Below, in pieces: positions 33,572-41,961 of a DNA stretch of 49,279 bases. Position 1 is the stretch's first letter. Each line of letters starts with the position of its first letter. The translations under genes and the position numbers were made by a program. The stretch comes from Salinimicrobium profundisediminis (lineage in GTDB: Bacteria; Bacteroidota; Bacteroidia; Flavobacteriales; Flavobacteriaceae): positions 1 to 49,279 of the forward strand of contig NZ_JAPJDA010000029.1 in the NCBI RefSeq assembly GCF_026241755.1, given 5' to 3'. Below the pieces are notes generated by a model. The model was not told the origin of the DNA. It saw only the letters and a list, made by a program, of their open reading frames with translations, and did not search any database.

Positions 33572-35743
33572 ATGAATAGAATATTAATTACTGCCCTGGC
33601 TGCCGGAACTTTGATCTCCTGCGGAAGTTCACAACAACCTGAACCTGCCCCCGGGACAACCACACAAACCCCATCTACTGCTTTGGAATATCCCACCACC
33701 CGAAAAGGTAATACCGTAGACACTTATTTTGGCAACGAGGTGAAAGACCCTTACCGCTGGCTCGAAGATGATCGCAGCGCAGAGACCGAAGCCTGGGTAA
33801 AGGCACAAAATGAAGTCACTTTTGAATATCTCAACCAGATTCCCTTCAGGGAAGAACTAAAACAAAGGCTTACCGAACTCTGGAATTACGAGAAATTAAG
33901 TGCTCCAAGTGAAGAAGGTGGCTGGATCTACTTCAGCAAAAATAACGGACTCCAAAATCAAAGCGTTATTTACCGCAAAAAATCGGAAAATGCCACGCCC
34001 GAAGTATTTTTAGATCCGAATAAATTCAGTGAAGACGGCACAACTTCTCTCTCCGGAATGAGTTTTTCTGAAGATGGAAAAACCCTTGCTTACAGTATTT
34101 CTGAAGGTGGAAGCGACTGGAGAAAGATTATTGTTATGGATGCCGAAACCCGCGAAATCAAAGAAGATACTTTGATTGATGTAAAATTCAGCGGCCTTTC
34201 CTGGAAAGCCAATGAAGGTTTCTACTATTCAAGTTATGACAAACCTGAAGGAAGCGAACTTTCAGCCAAGACAGATCAGCATAAACTTTACTACCACAAA
34301 CTCGGCACGCCACAAAGTAAAGATAAAGTGATCTTTGGCGCTACTCCCGAGCAAAAGCATCGTTATGTAGGGGGGAGTGTTTCAGAAGATAACCGCTACC
34401 TGTTCATCTCGGCAAGGACTTCAACTTCGGGAGGTAAACTATTTATGATGGATCTCGCAGAAGACAATCCTTCTATTGATACAATAGTAGGCCATGAAGA
34501 CAGCGAAAGTTATGTAATGGACAACCGCGGCAGCAAGCTTTTTATCGTGACCAATCTAGACGCGCCAAACAGAAAGATCGTTACTGTAGATGCCGCAAAT
34601 CCGCAGCCCGAAAACTGGAAAGACCTTATTCCTGAAACCGAAAATGTACTTAGCCCATCAACCGGAGGCGGATATATTTTTACTGAATATATGCAGGATG
34701 CAGTTTCTAATGTAAAACAGTACGACTATGAAGGAAAACTGGTAAGGGAAATTGATCTTCCCGGAATTGGAACTGCCAGTGGCTTTGGCGGGGAAAAAGA
34801 CGAAAAAGACCTTTATTACAGTTTTACAAATTATGTTACTCCCGGCAGCATCTACAAATACAATGTAGAAACCGGAACATCAGAGTTGTACAACCGCCCC
34901 GAGGTGGCCTTTAATCCTGATAACTATACCAGCGAACAGGTTTTCTATACGTCTAAAGACGGTACTAAAGTGCCTATGATCATCACCTACAAAAAAGGGA
35001 TTGAAATGAATGGGAAGAACCCAACGATCCTTTACGGTTACGGCGGATTCAATATAAGCCTCACCCCTTCCTTTAGTATTGCCAATGCTGTGTGGATGGA
35101 ACAGGGCGGAATATATGCCGTACCAAACCTACGGGGTGGCGGGGAATATGGAAAGGACTGGCACGATGCCGGAACTAAATTGCAGAAGCAAAATGTTTTT
35201 GATGATTTTATTGCCGCTGCCGAATACCTTATTGAAAATAATTACACCTCCAGAGATTACCTGGCCATTCGGGGAGGTTCCAACGGCGGACTTTTAGTAG
35301 GAGCTACCATGACCCAAAGACCAGATCTTATGAAAGTTGCCCTGCCGGCAGTGGGAGTTCTTGATATGCTGCGCTACCACACCTTTACAGCAGGTGCGGG
35401 CTGGGCTTACGATTACGGTACCGCCGAAGACAGTGAAGAGATGTTCAATTACCTGAAGGGGTACTCTCCTGTTCACAATGTAGAAAGTGGAGAAGAATAC
35501 CCTGCTACTTTGGTCACTACAGGAGACCATGATGACCGCGTAGTACCGGCACACTCCTTTAAGTTTGCTGCCGAGCTTCAGGATAAACAGGCAGGTGACG
35601 ACCCTGTATTGATTAGAATTGAGACTAATGCAGGTCACGGTGCCGGTACCCCGGTGAGCAAGACCATTGAACAATATGCCGACATTTTTGGCTTTACACT
35701 TTACAACATGGGATTCAACAAACTCCCTAACCCGGTAAAATAA
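33572..35743 (+). CDS. Prolyl oligopeptidase family lipoprotein (S9A)
   Basis: 723 residues. [20 protein letters not shown] is a lipoprotein signal with Cys17, followed by a Pro/Thr-rich linker (18-42). The seven-bladed propeller region (about 110-430) follows, and the C-terminal alpha/beta hydrolase has [15 protein letters not shown], the nucleophile Ser in RGGSNGGLL (family GxSxG), Asp in DHDDRVVP and His in [16 protein letters not shown] near residue 60 is the S9A N-terminal signature. It cuts peptides after proline, here on the outer or periplasmic surface. Own terminator-like repeat element follows. Confidence 0.93.
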   Translation: MNRILITALAAGTLISCGSSQQPEPAPGTTTQTPSTALEYPTTRKGNTVDTYFGNEVKDPYRWLEDDRSAETEAWVKAQNEVTFEYLNQIPFREELKQRLTELWNYEKLSAPSEEGGWIYFSKNNGLQNQSVIYRKKSENATPEVFLDPNKFSEDGTTSLSGMSFSEDGKTLAYSISEGGSDWRKIIVMDAETREIKEDTLIDVKFSGLSWKANEGFYYSSYDKPEGSELSAKTDQHKLYYHKLGTPQSKDKVIFGATPEQKHRYVGGSVSEDNRYLFISARTSTSGGKLFMMDLAEDNPSIDTIVGHEDSESYVMDNRGSKLFIVTNLDAPNRKIVTVDAANPQPENWKDLIPETENVLSPSTGGGYIFTEYMQDAVSNVKQYDYEGKLVREIDLPGIGTASGFGGEKDEKDLYYSFTNYVTPGSIYKYNVETGTSELYNRPEVAFNPDNYTSEQVFYTSKDGTKVPMIITYKKGIEMNGKNPTILYGYGGFNISLTPSFSIANAVWMEQGGIYAVPNLRGGGEYGKDWHDAGTKLQKQNVFDDFIAAAEYLIENNYTSRDYLAIRGGSNGGLLVGATMTQRPDLMKVALPAVGVLDMLRYHTFTAGAGWAYDYGTAEDSEEMFNYLKGYSPVHNVESGEEYPATLVTTGDHDDRVVPAHSFKFAAELQDKQAGDDPVLIRIETNAGHGAGTPVSKTIEQYADIFGFTLYNMGFNKLPNPVK

Positions 35744-35763
35744 TTTTTGTTCAGACCTTTTTA

Positions 35764-35895
35764 AAGAGGCTGTTTGAAAGTACTTAAGTGTTATTCTGAA
35801 TTTATTTCAGGGATCCTGTGATCATCATTAGAGTCACATGAGACCTGCACCAGGTGCAGATCAACACAAATAAGGCTTTGAGACAGCCTCTTTTT
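35764..35895 (+). repeat. Stem-loop repeat element with GGCTGT ends, copy B
   Basis: The left arm AAGAGGCTGTTTGAAAG (35764-35780) pairs with CTTTGAGACAGCCTCTT (35876-35892) at 15 of 17 positions, and a T tract follows. The 95-nt loop holds GTTATTCTGAATT (35790-35802) and an inner hairpin, CTGCACC-a-GGTGCAG (35845-35859). It lies between the oligopeptidase gene and the ABC gene and can act as terminator. Confidence 0.8.
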
Positions 35896-35935
35896 ATTAT
35901 TAAAGCTCTAATTTTACAGCCTTAACCAAACGAAG

Positions 35936-36904
35936 ATGCTAAAGGTCAAAAACCTTTCTTTTGCTTATGGAGCCAAGCCGGTGTTAAAGAACCTCAGCTT
36001 TAACATCCAAAAAGGGGAAAATATATCAATCATTGGCGCCAGTGGATGCGGTAAAAGCACCCTGCTCCAGTCCCTTTATGGACTTCATGATGTAAAAGGA
36101 AAGATCTTCTGGAAAGAAAAGCAGTTGCTGGGGCCCAATTTCAACCTCGTTCCCGGCGAAGATTTCATGAAATACCTCACGCAGGATTTCGACCTGATGC
36201 CACCATTGACAGTAGCCGAAAATGTGGGCAAACATCTCTCCAACGCCTACCCCCGTAAAAAACAGCAACGGGTAAACGAGCTTCTCGCTTTGGTAGAAAT
36301 GAAGGAGCTGGCAAAAACAAAGGCAAAGTTCCTGAGTGGAGGCCAACAACAGCGGGTAGCACTGGCAAGAACCCTCGCAAATCCTCCTGAAGTTTTACTC
36401 CTGGATGAACCCTTTAGCCATATTGATCATTTCAGAAAGAACAAACTGCGCAGGAACCTCTTTAGCCACCTGAAAGCAACGGGCACTACCGTAATGCTGG
36501 CTACTCACGACAGCACAGATGCACTTTCTTTTGCCGACAAGACCATTGTAATGAAAGCCGGAAGGATTATAGCTATGGGATCGCCCACAGAACTTTATAA
36601 TAACCCGCCAAATGCCTATGTTGCTTCCCTGTTTGGAGACGTAAATGAACTCCCGGCTTCCCTCTTCTTTGACGATCAACCAGTACGCAAGAAGGTAATT
36701 CTCTACCCTCACGACATACATTTGACAGCATCGGGCAGGTATCAGGGGGTAGTCAAAAATGTGTTTTTTAAAGGAAGTTTTTTTCTTACTGAAGTTGAAA
36801 TAGAAGGAACTTCAGTTTTCGTGGAACACCCGGAAGGCCTGGAAAATGGCAAATCTGTTCGCTTACAAATCGAACAGGATCTACTTGAAAAAAGGTTAGG
36901 CTAA
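35936..36904 (+). CDS. ABC transporter ATP-binding protein with a C-terminal TOBE-like domain
   Basis: 322 residues. Walker A GASGCGKST (34-42), the Q-loop YLTQDF, the signature LSGGQQQRVALARTL (about 133-147), Walker B VLLLDEPFSHID and H-loop ATHD. The domain ends near 235 and is followed by about 85 residues that resemble TOBE beta strands (YQGVVKNVFFKGSFFLTEVEIEG, visible as GVVKNVFFKG and LTEVEIEG). This is the layout of MalK/PotA/ModC-type import ATPases. No permease or binding protein is adjacent, so it is an orphan subunit and its substrate is unknown. The start ATG at 35936 gives MLKVKNLSFAYG, the standard N-terminus. Confidence 0.88.
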   Translation: MLKVKNLSFAYGAKPVLKNLSFNIQKGENISIIGASGCGKSTLLQSLYGLHDVKGKIFWKEKQLLGPNFNLVPGEDFMKYLTQDFDLMPPLTVAENVGKHLSNAYPRKKQQRVNELLALVEMKELAKTKAKFLSGGQQQRVALARTLANPPEVLLLDEPFSHIDHFRKNKLRRNLFSHLKATGTTVMLATHDSTDALSFADKTIVMKAGRIIAMGSPTELYNNPPNAYVASLFGDVNELPASLFFDDQPVRKKVILYPHDIHLTASGRYQGVVKNVFFKGSFFLTEVEIEGTSVFVEHPEGLENGKSVRLQIEQDLLEKRLG

Positions 36905-36957
36905 GTGAGAATTTGTTCCGAAGAAATTATGCAATTCAGAAATGCAGATATTTACCT

Positions 36958-37410
36958 TTAGAAAATTTCTTCTATTTGTAATTCCCTGCCATTAAACGTC
37001 ACGCTACTTCCCTTCTTTTTTCCCATAAATATTTGTGCTATTGGAGCACCTACCCCTACAGTATAATATTTCTCATTGTCCACACTAATTTCACCGGCAG
37101 GAATGGCAATAAAATAATTGGCCACTGTAGTTTTCACGATACTTCCAAAACCTGCTACATTCCCCGTACTACCTGTGGGGACTTCCTTAAGCGTTCTTTT
37201 AAGCCTTTTAAAACCTTCGGCCTGGTTTGCCACTTTCTCAAATTCGAGGTGCAGCATAGCCCTTTCGGTCTCATATTTATCGCCCATAGAGCATTTGGTC
37301 TCCAGTTTTAGAGCAGCTTCAAGATCGTCTATGACATGCTGTACGGTTTCGATCTTTTTCTCTACGTAAGCAGCGCAGGCTTCAATCAACTTTTCTTTTA
37401 TTTCAGACAT
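36958..37410 (-). CDS. GreA/GreB-like transcript cleavage factor family protein
   Basis: 150 residues. An N-terminal helical coiled coil (about 1-75, including EKLIEACAAYVEKKIETVQ) is followed by a compact beta domain (about 85-150): AGFGSIVKTTVANYFIAIPAG, then YYTVGVGAPIAQIFMGKKKG and GRELQIEEIF. The C-terminus is the FKBP-like GreA/GreB fold (PIAQIFMGKKKGSSV resembles the SPIGRALIGKKVGDxV motif). These factors rescue stalled RNA polymerase. The coiled coil lacks an obvious DE acidic tip of true Gre factors, so an alternative anti-pausing role is possible. The gene is convergent with the ABC gene. Confidence 0.65.
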   Translation of the reverse strand: MSEIKEKLIEACAAYVEKKIETVQHVIDDLEAALKLETKCSMGDKYETERAMLHLEFEKVANQAEGFKRLKRTLKEVPTGSTGNVAGFGSIVKTTVANYFIAIPAGEISVDNEKYYTVGVGAPIAQIFMGKKKGSSVTFNGRELQIEEIF

Positions 37411-37458
37411 TTTTTCTTTGCTGTTATTTTAATGTCAAAGCCTCAATCAGGAAGTTTT

Positions 37459-38010
37459 TTAAAATCTCTTGCCAACTGTAAGGCCAAATCTGGGATAAGC
37501 AACGCTTATATTATCTGAACCTAAAAAGTTTCTTCCAGCTCCTCCAAAAACTTCAAACACCCATCCACTTTCAGTCATAAATTTTGATCCTACCGCAAGA
37601 CCTATCCCTGCACCTATTTCATTTTCAGTTTTAACTTCGTAAGTACTCCCGTTATAGTAGGTGTATTCTTCATCATCTACTACGTAAAAGGCCGCATTCC
37701 CCTCCACAAAAAATCCGGCAGCAGGTTTTTTACCAAAATAGATCCTGTAATAGGGAATAGCCATAAAATCAATTTCTATATCATCTATAGAAAAGTTAAC
37801 AGAAATACCCAAAGCAGACTCATCATTCAAAATTCGCTCGTAGCTAAGCTCGGGGAAACCAATGAGCAAATACATTCCATTTAATTTTAATTCGTTTTTA
37901 CCGGAATAAGGTACCTGCTCGTGTGGGGTAGCTATTTCTTCAGTCTCCTGGGAATATCCATGAAAACAAAACAACATGGATATTAATAATAGAGGTAGTA
38001 TTCTGTTCAT
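37459..38010 (-). CDS. Small outer-membrane beta-barrel-like protein
   Basis: 183 residues with a signal peptide (MNRILPLLLISMLFCFHGYS, cleavage near 20). The mature part is rich in alternating hydrophobic/polar strands (LNGMYLLIGFPELSYERIL, YRIYFGKKPAAGFFVEGNAAF, WVFEVFGGAGRNFLG) and ends with a long strand, AYPRFGLTVGKRF, whose final Phe is the usual BAM recognition residue. This is typical of the eight-strand OMP family of Flavobacteriaceae. It likely sits in the outer membrane; specific role unknown. No partner gene. Confidence 0.7.
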   Translation of the reverse strand: MNRILPLLLISMLFCFHGYSQETEEIATPHEQVPYSGKNELKLNGMYLLIGFPELSYERILNDESALGISVNFSIDDIEIDFMAIPYYRIYFGKKPAAGFFVEGNAAFYVVDDEEYTYYNGSTYEVKTENEIGAGIGLAVGSKFMTESGWVFEVFGGAGRNFLGSDNISVAYPRFGLTVGKRF

Positions 38011-38081
38011 TGATTGCTGATTTTAAATTGAGTAAATATAATTTTATTTGGTCCTGTTTTTTTGGAATGTCTTAAATTCTA

Positions 38082-38747
38082 TTAAAGCTCAATTTTTCCG
38101 AGATTCCTCATTTGCCTCACAATCCAGCTCTTCCTGCCCCCAATGTAACTGCTGGCAGGATTCGCCCTGTATTCCCGAGGATTTGGGAGTATGGCTGCAA
38201 TGGCAGCGGCTTCATAGGCGGTAAGGTTCTCTGCACTCTTTTTAAACCAGGCTTGAGCAGCAGCTTCGGCGCCATAAACGCTTTTGCCCATTTCTATGCT
38301 GTTAAGGTAAACCTCAAGAATGCGCTCTTTACTCCACAAAAGTTCTATCCAAAAGGTAAAATAAACTTCCAGGCCTTTTCTAAACCAGCTGCGCTGTGGC
38401 CATAGAAAAACGTTCTTGGCAGTTTGCTGCGAAATAGTGCTGGCGCCCCTTACTCTTTTCCCTTTTTTATTGTCTTCCATGGCCTTTTGAATCGCTTTAT
38501 AGTCAAACCCATTGTGACTGGGGAAATTTTGATCTTCACTGGCAATCACTGCCAGCTTCAGGTTGTCAGAAATCTCCTCCATGGGCACCCAATCATGTTT
38601 TATGTCTTCATCAGGATTTTCAAAGTACCTGATGACCATTAACGGAGTAAAGGGTACCGGCACCCACTTATAGACCACAACCATAAATATGCTGAAGAGA
38701 AACAATCCCAGCACCAGTTTCAGTAAAAACCTGAAAAATCTTTTCAT
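38082..38747 (-). CDS. mtgA: Monofunctional biosynthetic peptidoglycan transglycosylase
   Basis: 221 residues. An N-terminal membrane anchor (about 8-28, FLLKLVLGLFLFSIFMVVVY region) precedes a GT51 domain. The catalytic Glu is in VIASEDQNFPSHNGFDYKAI, here given as ASEDQNFPSHNG; GASTISQQTAKNVFLWPQRSW (seen as GASTISQQTAKN) and LEVYLNSIEMG are the other family boxes. It polymerises lipid II into glycan strands without a transpeptidase domain. It is followed by the FAD enzyme gene 2 nt upstream on the same strand and is probably co-transcribed with it. Confidence 0.93.
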   Translation of the reverse strand: MKRFFRFLLKLVLGLFLFSIFMVVVYKWVPVPFTPLMVIRYFENPDEDIKHDWVPMEEISDNLKLAVIASEDQNFPSHNGFDYKAIQKAMEDNKKGKRVRGASTISQQTAKNVFLWPQRSWFRKGLEVYFTFWIELLWSKERILEVYLNSIEMGKSVYGAEAAAQAWFKKSAENLTAYEAAAIAAILPNPREYRANPASSYIGGRKSWIVRQMRNLGKIEL

Positions 38748-38749
38748 TT

Positions 38750-39865
38750 TTATTCAATTAGATCGGCCAGTTCTTTTCCTACGAGACTGCCAATTGCTAT
38801 ACCCATTCCGCCTAAACGCACTCCGCAGAACACGTGTTTCGAAACTTTTTTAACCACAGGTTTCTTCTGTTCCCCCATGCCCATTATTCCGCTCCACCTT
38901 CTTTCGATCTTATAAGGAGTATCGGGTAAAATGACATTTTTGAGCAAGCTTTCAAGCCGCTGTTGCACCAGTGCCGTCAATGCCATTTCGGTGGTTTCTT
39001 CTCCTTTAAGGTTGAGGTTCCTGCCTCCGCCCAGCAGAATCCTATCGTTAATATTTCTGAAGTAATAAAAACCTTTTTCAAGGTGAAAAGTGCCTTTTAG
39101 ATGAAGGTTGGGAATAGGAGCTGTGATCAACACCTGTGCCCGGGCCGGCTTAACCTCTGGAATGCCCAGTTGTGAAGCAAAGCCATTGGTGGCAATAAGC
39201 AAATTCCCGGTGTAAAAACTAAAATGTTCTGTTTCTACTTCTACGGAATCATCTACTTCAGCAAAACCATTTACGGTAACCGAATTGAGGATCTTCACGC
39301 CGGCTGCCTGCACCTTCTGAAGCAGGGCACTCATCATTTTCCCGGTATCAAGCTGGCCTTCAAATTTATTGTAGATCAGGCTGTTATCTACTTTTGCAAA
39401 TCCGAATTTATTATTGGTTATGCTGAAGACATCCTCTCCAAAAATGGGGTTTAGAAGGCTGTTTATTTTTGCCATTTTTGACACACAAGCTTCAAAGAGA
39501 TCTTCTTCGGCTGCAGTAAATAGTTCATATCCGCCATTTACCTGCAAATCAATACCATCACTATTCAAAGTTCTTTTGAGTAGATCAAGCCCCTGTACCC
39601 GTTTTCTCACCAGTTCTACCATCTCTTCTTCGGAATGATGCTGCAGGTCGTCCAGAATTTCGCTAAGGCTTCCAAAAGCAGCAAAACCCGCATTTTTTGT
39701 ACTAGCACCATTGGGTAGAAGTCCTCTTTCGAGGATTACCACCTTTGCTTCGGGATAACGGGTTTTTAATTGCAGGGCGCAGGTAAGTCCGGTAATCCCG
39801 CTGCCAACAATGGTAAAATCAATATTAGAAAACCAGGAATCGTGTTCCCAAAAAGAAAAGCTCAT
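38750..39865 (-). CDS. FAD-dependent oxidoreductase of the DAO family
   Basis: 371 residues. The dinucleotide-binding motif IVGSGITGLTCALQL lies at about 20-34 and VILERGLLPNGASTKNAGFA (seen as ILERGLLPNGAS) follows. The middle holds KFEGQLDTGKMMSAL, and the C-terminus has FCGVRLGGMGIAIGSLVGKELA, with GVRLGGMGIAIG closing the FAD site. The family oxidises amino groups or sarcosine-like substrates, or works in tRNA modification (MnmC C-terminal domain type); the exact substrate is unknown. Intragenic copies of the AAAATGNCATTTTTG palindrome occur at 38928-38946 and 39469-39484. Palindrome copy f begins 1 nt upstream of its start codon. Confidence 0.82.
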   Translation of the reverse strand: MSFSFWEHDSWFSNIDFTIVGSGITGLTCALQLKTRYPEAKVVILERGLLPNGASTKNAGFAAFGSLSEILDDLQHHSEEEMVELVRKRVQGLDLLKRTLNSDGIDLQVNGGYELFTAAEEDLFEACVSKMAKINSLLNPIFGEDVFSITNNKFGFAKVDNSLIYNKFEGQLDTGKMMSALLQKVQAAGVKILNSVTVNGFAEVDDSVEVETEHFSFYTGNLLIATNGFASQLGIPEVKPARAQVLITAPIPNLHLKGTFHLEKGFYYFRNINDRILLGGGRNLNLKGEETTEMALTALVQQRLESLLKNVILPDTPYKIERRWSGIMGMGEQKKPVVKKVSKHVFCGVRLGGMGIAIGSLVGKELADLIE

Positions 39866-39886
39866 AAAAATGCCATTTTGTAGCCA
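39866..39886. repeat. CAAAAATGNCATTTTTG palindrome, copy f
   Basis: AAAAATGCCATTTTGTAGCC has a 6-7 bp symmetric core. It starts 1 nt before the ATG of the FAD enzyme gene and ends 4 nt from the stop codon (39892-39890) of the secreted-domain gene. Confidence 0.55.
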
Positions 39887-39889
39887 AAG

Positions 39890-40273
39890 TTATTCTTTTT
39901 TTGCCTCTTCTTTTACGTCTTCGGGTTTCCCTCTTGAAAGTTTAAGAGGAACGAGTGCTCCGCCTTGTCTTAATGAGCCGGAAAGTTCCTCTTGCTTTAG
40001 TCTTCCTTTAAAATGGAACCCTCCAAGCTTCGGTGCCTTTACCTCCAATACATTATCTTTAAAAGATGTAGACTCAACAGGAATATCAAAAGCATTTTGT
40101 GCAGGACTATCTAAGGTAGTGGTATAGCCATCCTTATTTTCAGAAATATGGAAGACAATTCCCATATTACGGTCCTGTACAATCAATTCGCCATACCAGT
40201 CGCCGGTAATCTCCTGTGCACTTAAGGAGTTGCTGAGAAATAATAAAAGTAGAACTGAAAATACCTTCTTCAT
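39890..40273 (-). CDS. Secreted stand-alone domain usually fused to alpha/beta hydrolases
   Basis: 127 residues. Signal peptide MKKVFSVLLLLFLSNSLSA (cleavage near 19). The mature part begins QEITGDWYGEL and continues NMGIVFHISENKDGYTTTLDSPAQNA, then a string of short strands ending LSGSLRQGGALVPLKLSR. This pattern matches, by my recollection, the N-terminal extension of Bacteroidota secreted alpha/beta hydrolases (ITGDWxGxL...TLDSPxQG...GxxxQGG), which normally continues into a hydrolase. Here it stops after the domain (charged tail EDVKEEAKKE) and no hydrolase remnant is visible downstream. A lipid- or sugar-binding role is only a guess. Confidence 0.65.
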   Translation of the reverse strand: MKKVFSVLLLLFLSNSLSAQEITGDWYGELIVQDRNMGIVFHISENKDGYTTTLDSPAQNAFDIPVESTSFKDNVLEVKAPKLGGFHFKGRLKQEELSGSLRQGGALVPLKLSRGKPEDVKEEAKKE

Positions 40274-40575
40274 AATTTTAGGTTTAAAGAATTAACTAAA
40301 ATGTTTAATGCTACACCGGCCACCACGGTAGATAAACATTTCCTTTAAGATAAGAATTTATTGCTAAACCCCTGTAAAGCAAAACCTTTGAAATAAATTT
40401 TGAAGTAGCAATGAAATTTTCGGAACACGCTTTTCGCTGAAGGAGATAAAAAATACCGCTGCCTTCCAGGAGCAGGAATTCAAGACAATAAATAAAAAAG
40501 ACCTCACAGGTTTTGAAAACCTGTGAGGTCTAAGGTATAGTAATTAAGGATCGCTGTAGCAATCCCCATATAATA
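40274..40575. other. Intergenic region upstream of the secreted-domain gene and downstream of accC
   Basis: 302 bases. It holds REP-like copy 2 (40499-40531). The rest shows no ORF and no convincing promoter box; the sequence TGCCTTCCAGGAGCAGGAA at about 40460-40480 is a minor imperfect inverted repeat. Confidence 0.5.
40499..40531. repeat. REP-like palindrome, copy 2
   Basis: AGACCTCACAGGTTTT (40499-40514), G, then its exact reverse complement (40516-40531). It is identical to copy 1 except for the central base. It lies 45 nt downstream of the accC stop, in the position of a terminator. Confidence 0.85.
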
Positions 40576-41922
40576 TTACTCTCTTGGTTTCATTTTGAAA
40601 CTCTCCATGAACTTGGTGGTGTAGTTCCCCGCAACATAATCTGGCTCATCCATCAACTGCCTGTGAAACGGAATTGTGGTTTTCACACCTTCAATTACAA
40701 ACTCGTCAAGAGCCCGTCTCATTTTACTAATCGCTTCTTCGCGGGTTTGGGCGGTAGTAATCAATTTGGCAATCATAGAGTCGTAGTTAGGCGGAATCAC
40801 ATAACCACTATACACATGAGTATCTATACGCACTCCATGCCCACCCGGTGCATGCAGGTTGGTAATCTTTCCGGGGGAAGGTCTAAAGTCGTGATATGGG
40901 TCTTCAGCATTAATCCGGCACTCAATAGAGTGTAACTGTGGCTCGTAGTTCTTACCTGAGATAGGCACTCCTGCTGCCACAAGGATCTGTTCCCGAATGA
41001 GGTCGTAATCTATCACCTGTTCGGTAATAGGATGCTCTACCTGAATACGGGTATTCATTTCCATGAAGTAGAAGTTCCTGTGTTTATCTACAAGGAACTC
41101 TACGGTACCGGCGCCTTCATACTTGATGTATTCGGCTGCTTTAACTGCAGCATCTCCCATTTGTTTCCGAAGTTTATCGGTCATAAAAGGAGACGGAGTT
41201 TCTTCGGTAAGTTTTTGATGGCGTCGCTGTACAGAACAATCCCTTTCTGAGAGGTGACAGGCTTTACCTGAACTGTCTCCCACGATTTGGATCTCAATAT
41301 GTCGCGGCTCCTCAATGAGTTTCTCCATGTACATGCCATCGTTACCGAAGGCTGCACCTGCTTCCTGCCTGGCCGATTCCCATGCTTTTTGCAGATCTTC
41401 CTTTTTCCAAACGGCACGCATTCCTTTACCACCACCACCGGCGGTAGCTTTCAGCATAACGGGATAACCCATATCATTGGCGATCTTCTCGGCTTCTTCA
41501 TAAGATTCGAGAATGCCTTCTGACCCGGGAACACAAGGCACCCCGGCAGCTCTCATAGTAGCTTTAGCCGTGGCTTTATCTCCCATCTTATCTATCATAT
41601 CGGGGCTGGCACCAATAAATTTGATATCGTGTTCAGCACAGATCTTCGAAAATTTAGCATTTTCAGAAAGAAAACCATATCCCGGATGAATAGCATCTGC
41701 ATTGGTAATCTCGGCCGCTGCTATGATATTTGAAATCTTTAAATAGGAAAGGTTGCTGGGAGGAGGGCCAATGCAAACTGCTTCATCGGCGAAACGAACA
41801 TGAAGACTTTCTGCATCGGCGGTAGAGTATACCGCAACGGTCTTAATGCCCATTTCTTTACAGGTGCGAATAACGCGCAAGGCAATTTCTCCCCTGTTGG
41901 CAATTAATATTTTTTTAAACAT
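40576..41922 (-). CDS. accC: Biotin carboxylase subunit of acetyl-CoA carboxylase
   Basis: 448 residues, the length of E. coli AccC. N-terminus [18 protein letters not shown] (3-20, written as [15 protein letters not shown]), ATP-grasp glycine loop [12 protein letters not shown] (about 163-174), the biotin-site [15 protein letters not shown] and the C-terminal RRALDEF. It carboxylates the biotin on AccB with ATP and bicarbonate, the first half of malonyl-CoA synthesis. It follows accB by 39 nt; the AccA/D carboxyltransferase is elsewhere. The last gene of the fabH-accB-accC transcript. Confidence 0.96.
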   Translation of the reverse strand: MFKKILIANRGEIALRVIRTCKEMGIKTVAVYSTADAESLHVRFADEAVCIGPPPSNLSYLKISNIIAAAEITNADAIHPGYGFLSENAKFSKICAEHDIKFIGASPDMIDKMGDKATAKATMRAAGVPCVPGSEGILESYEEAEKIANDMGYPVMLKATAGGGGKGMRAVWKKEDLQKAWESARQEAGAAFGNDGMYMEKLIEEPRHIEIQIVGDSSGKACHLSERDCSVQRRHQKLTEETPSPFMTDKLRKQMGDAAVKAAEYIKYEGAGTVEFLVDKHRNFYFMEMNTRIQVEHPITEQVIDYDLIREQILVAAGVPISGKNYEPQLHSIECRINAEDPYHDFRPSPGKITNLHAPGGHGVRIDTHVYSGYVIPPNYDSMIAKLITTAQTREEAISKMRRALDEFVIEGVKTTIPFHRQLMDEPDYVAGNYTTKFMESFKMKPRE

Positions 41923-41961
41923 ACTGTTTAGTTTTGGCTTTAGGGTAGCTCCTTACAGCTA

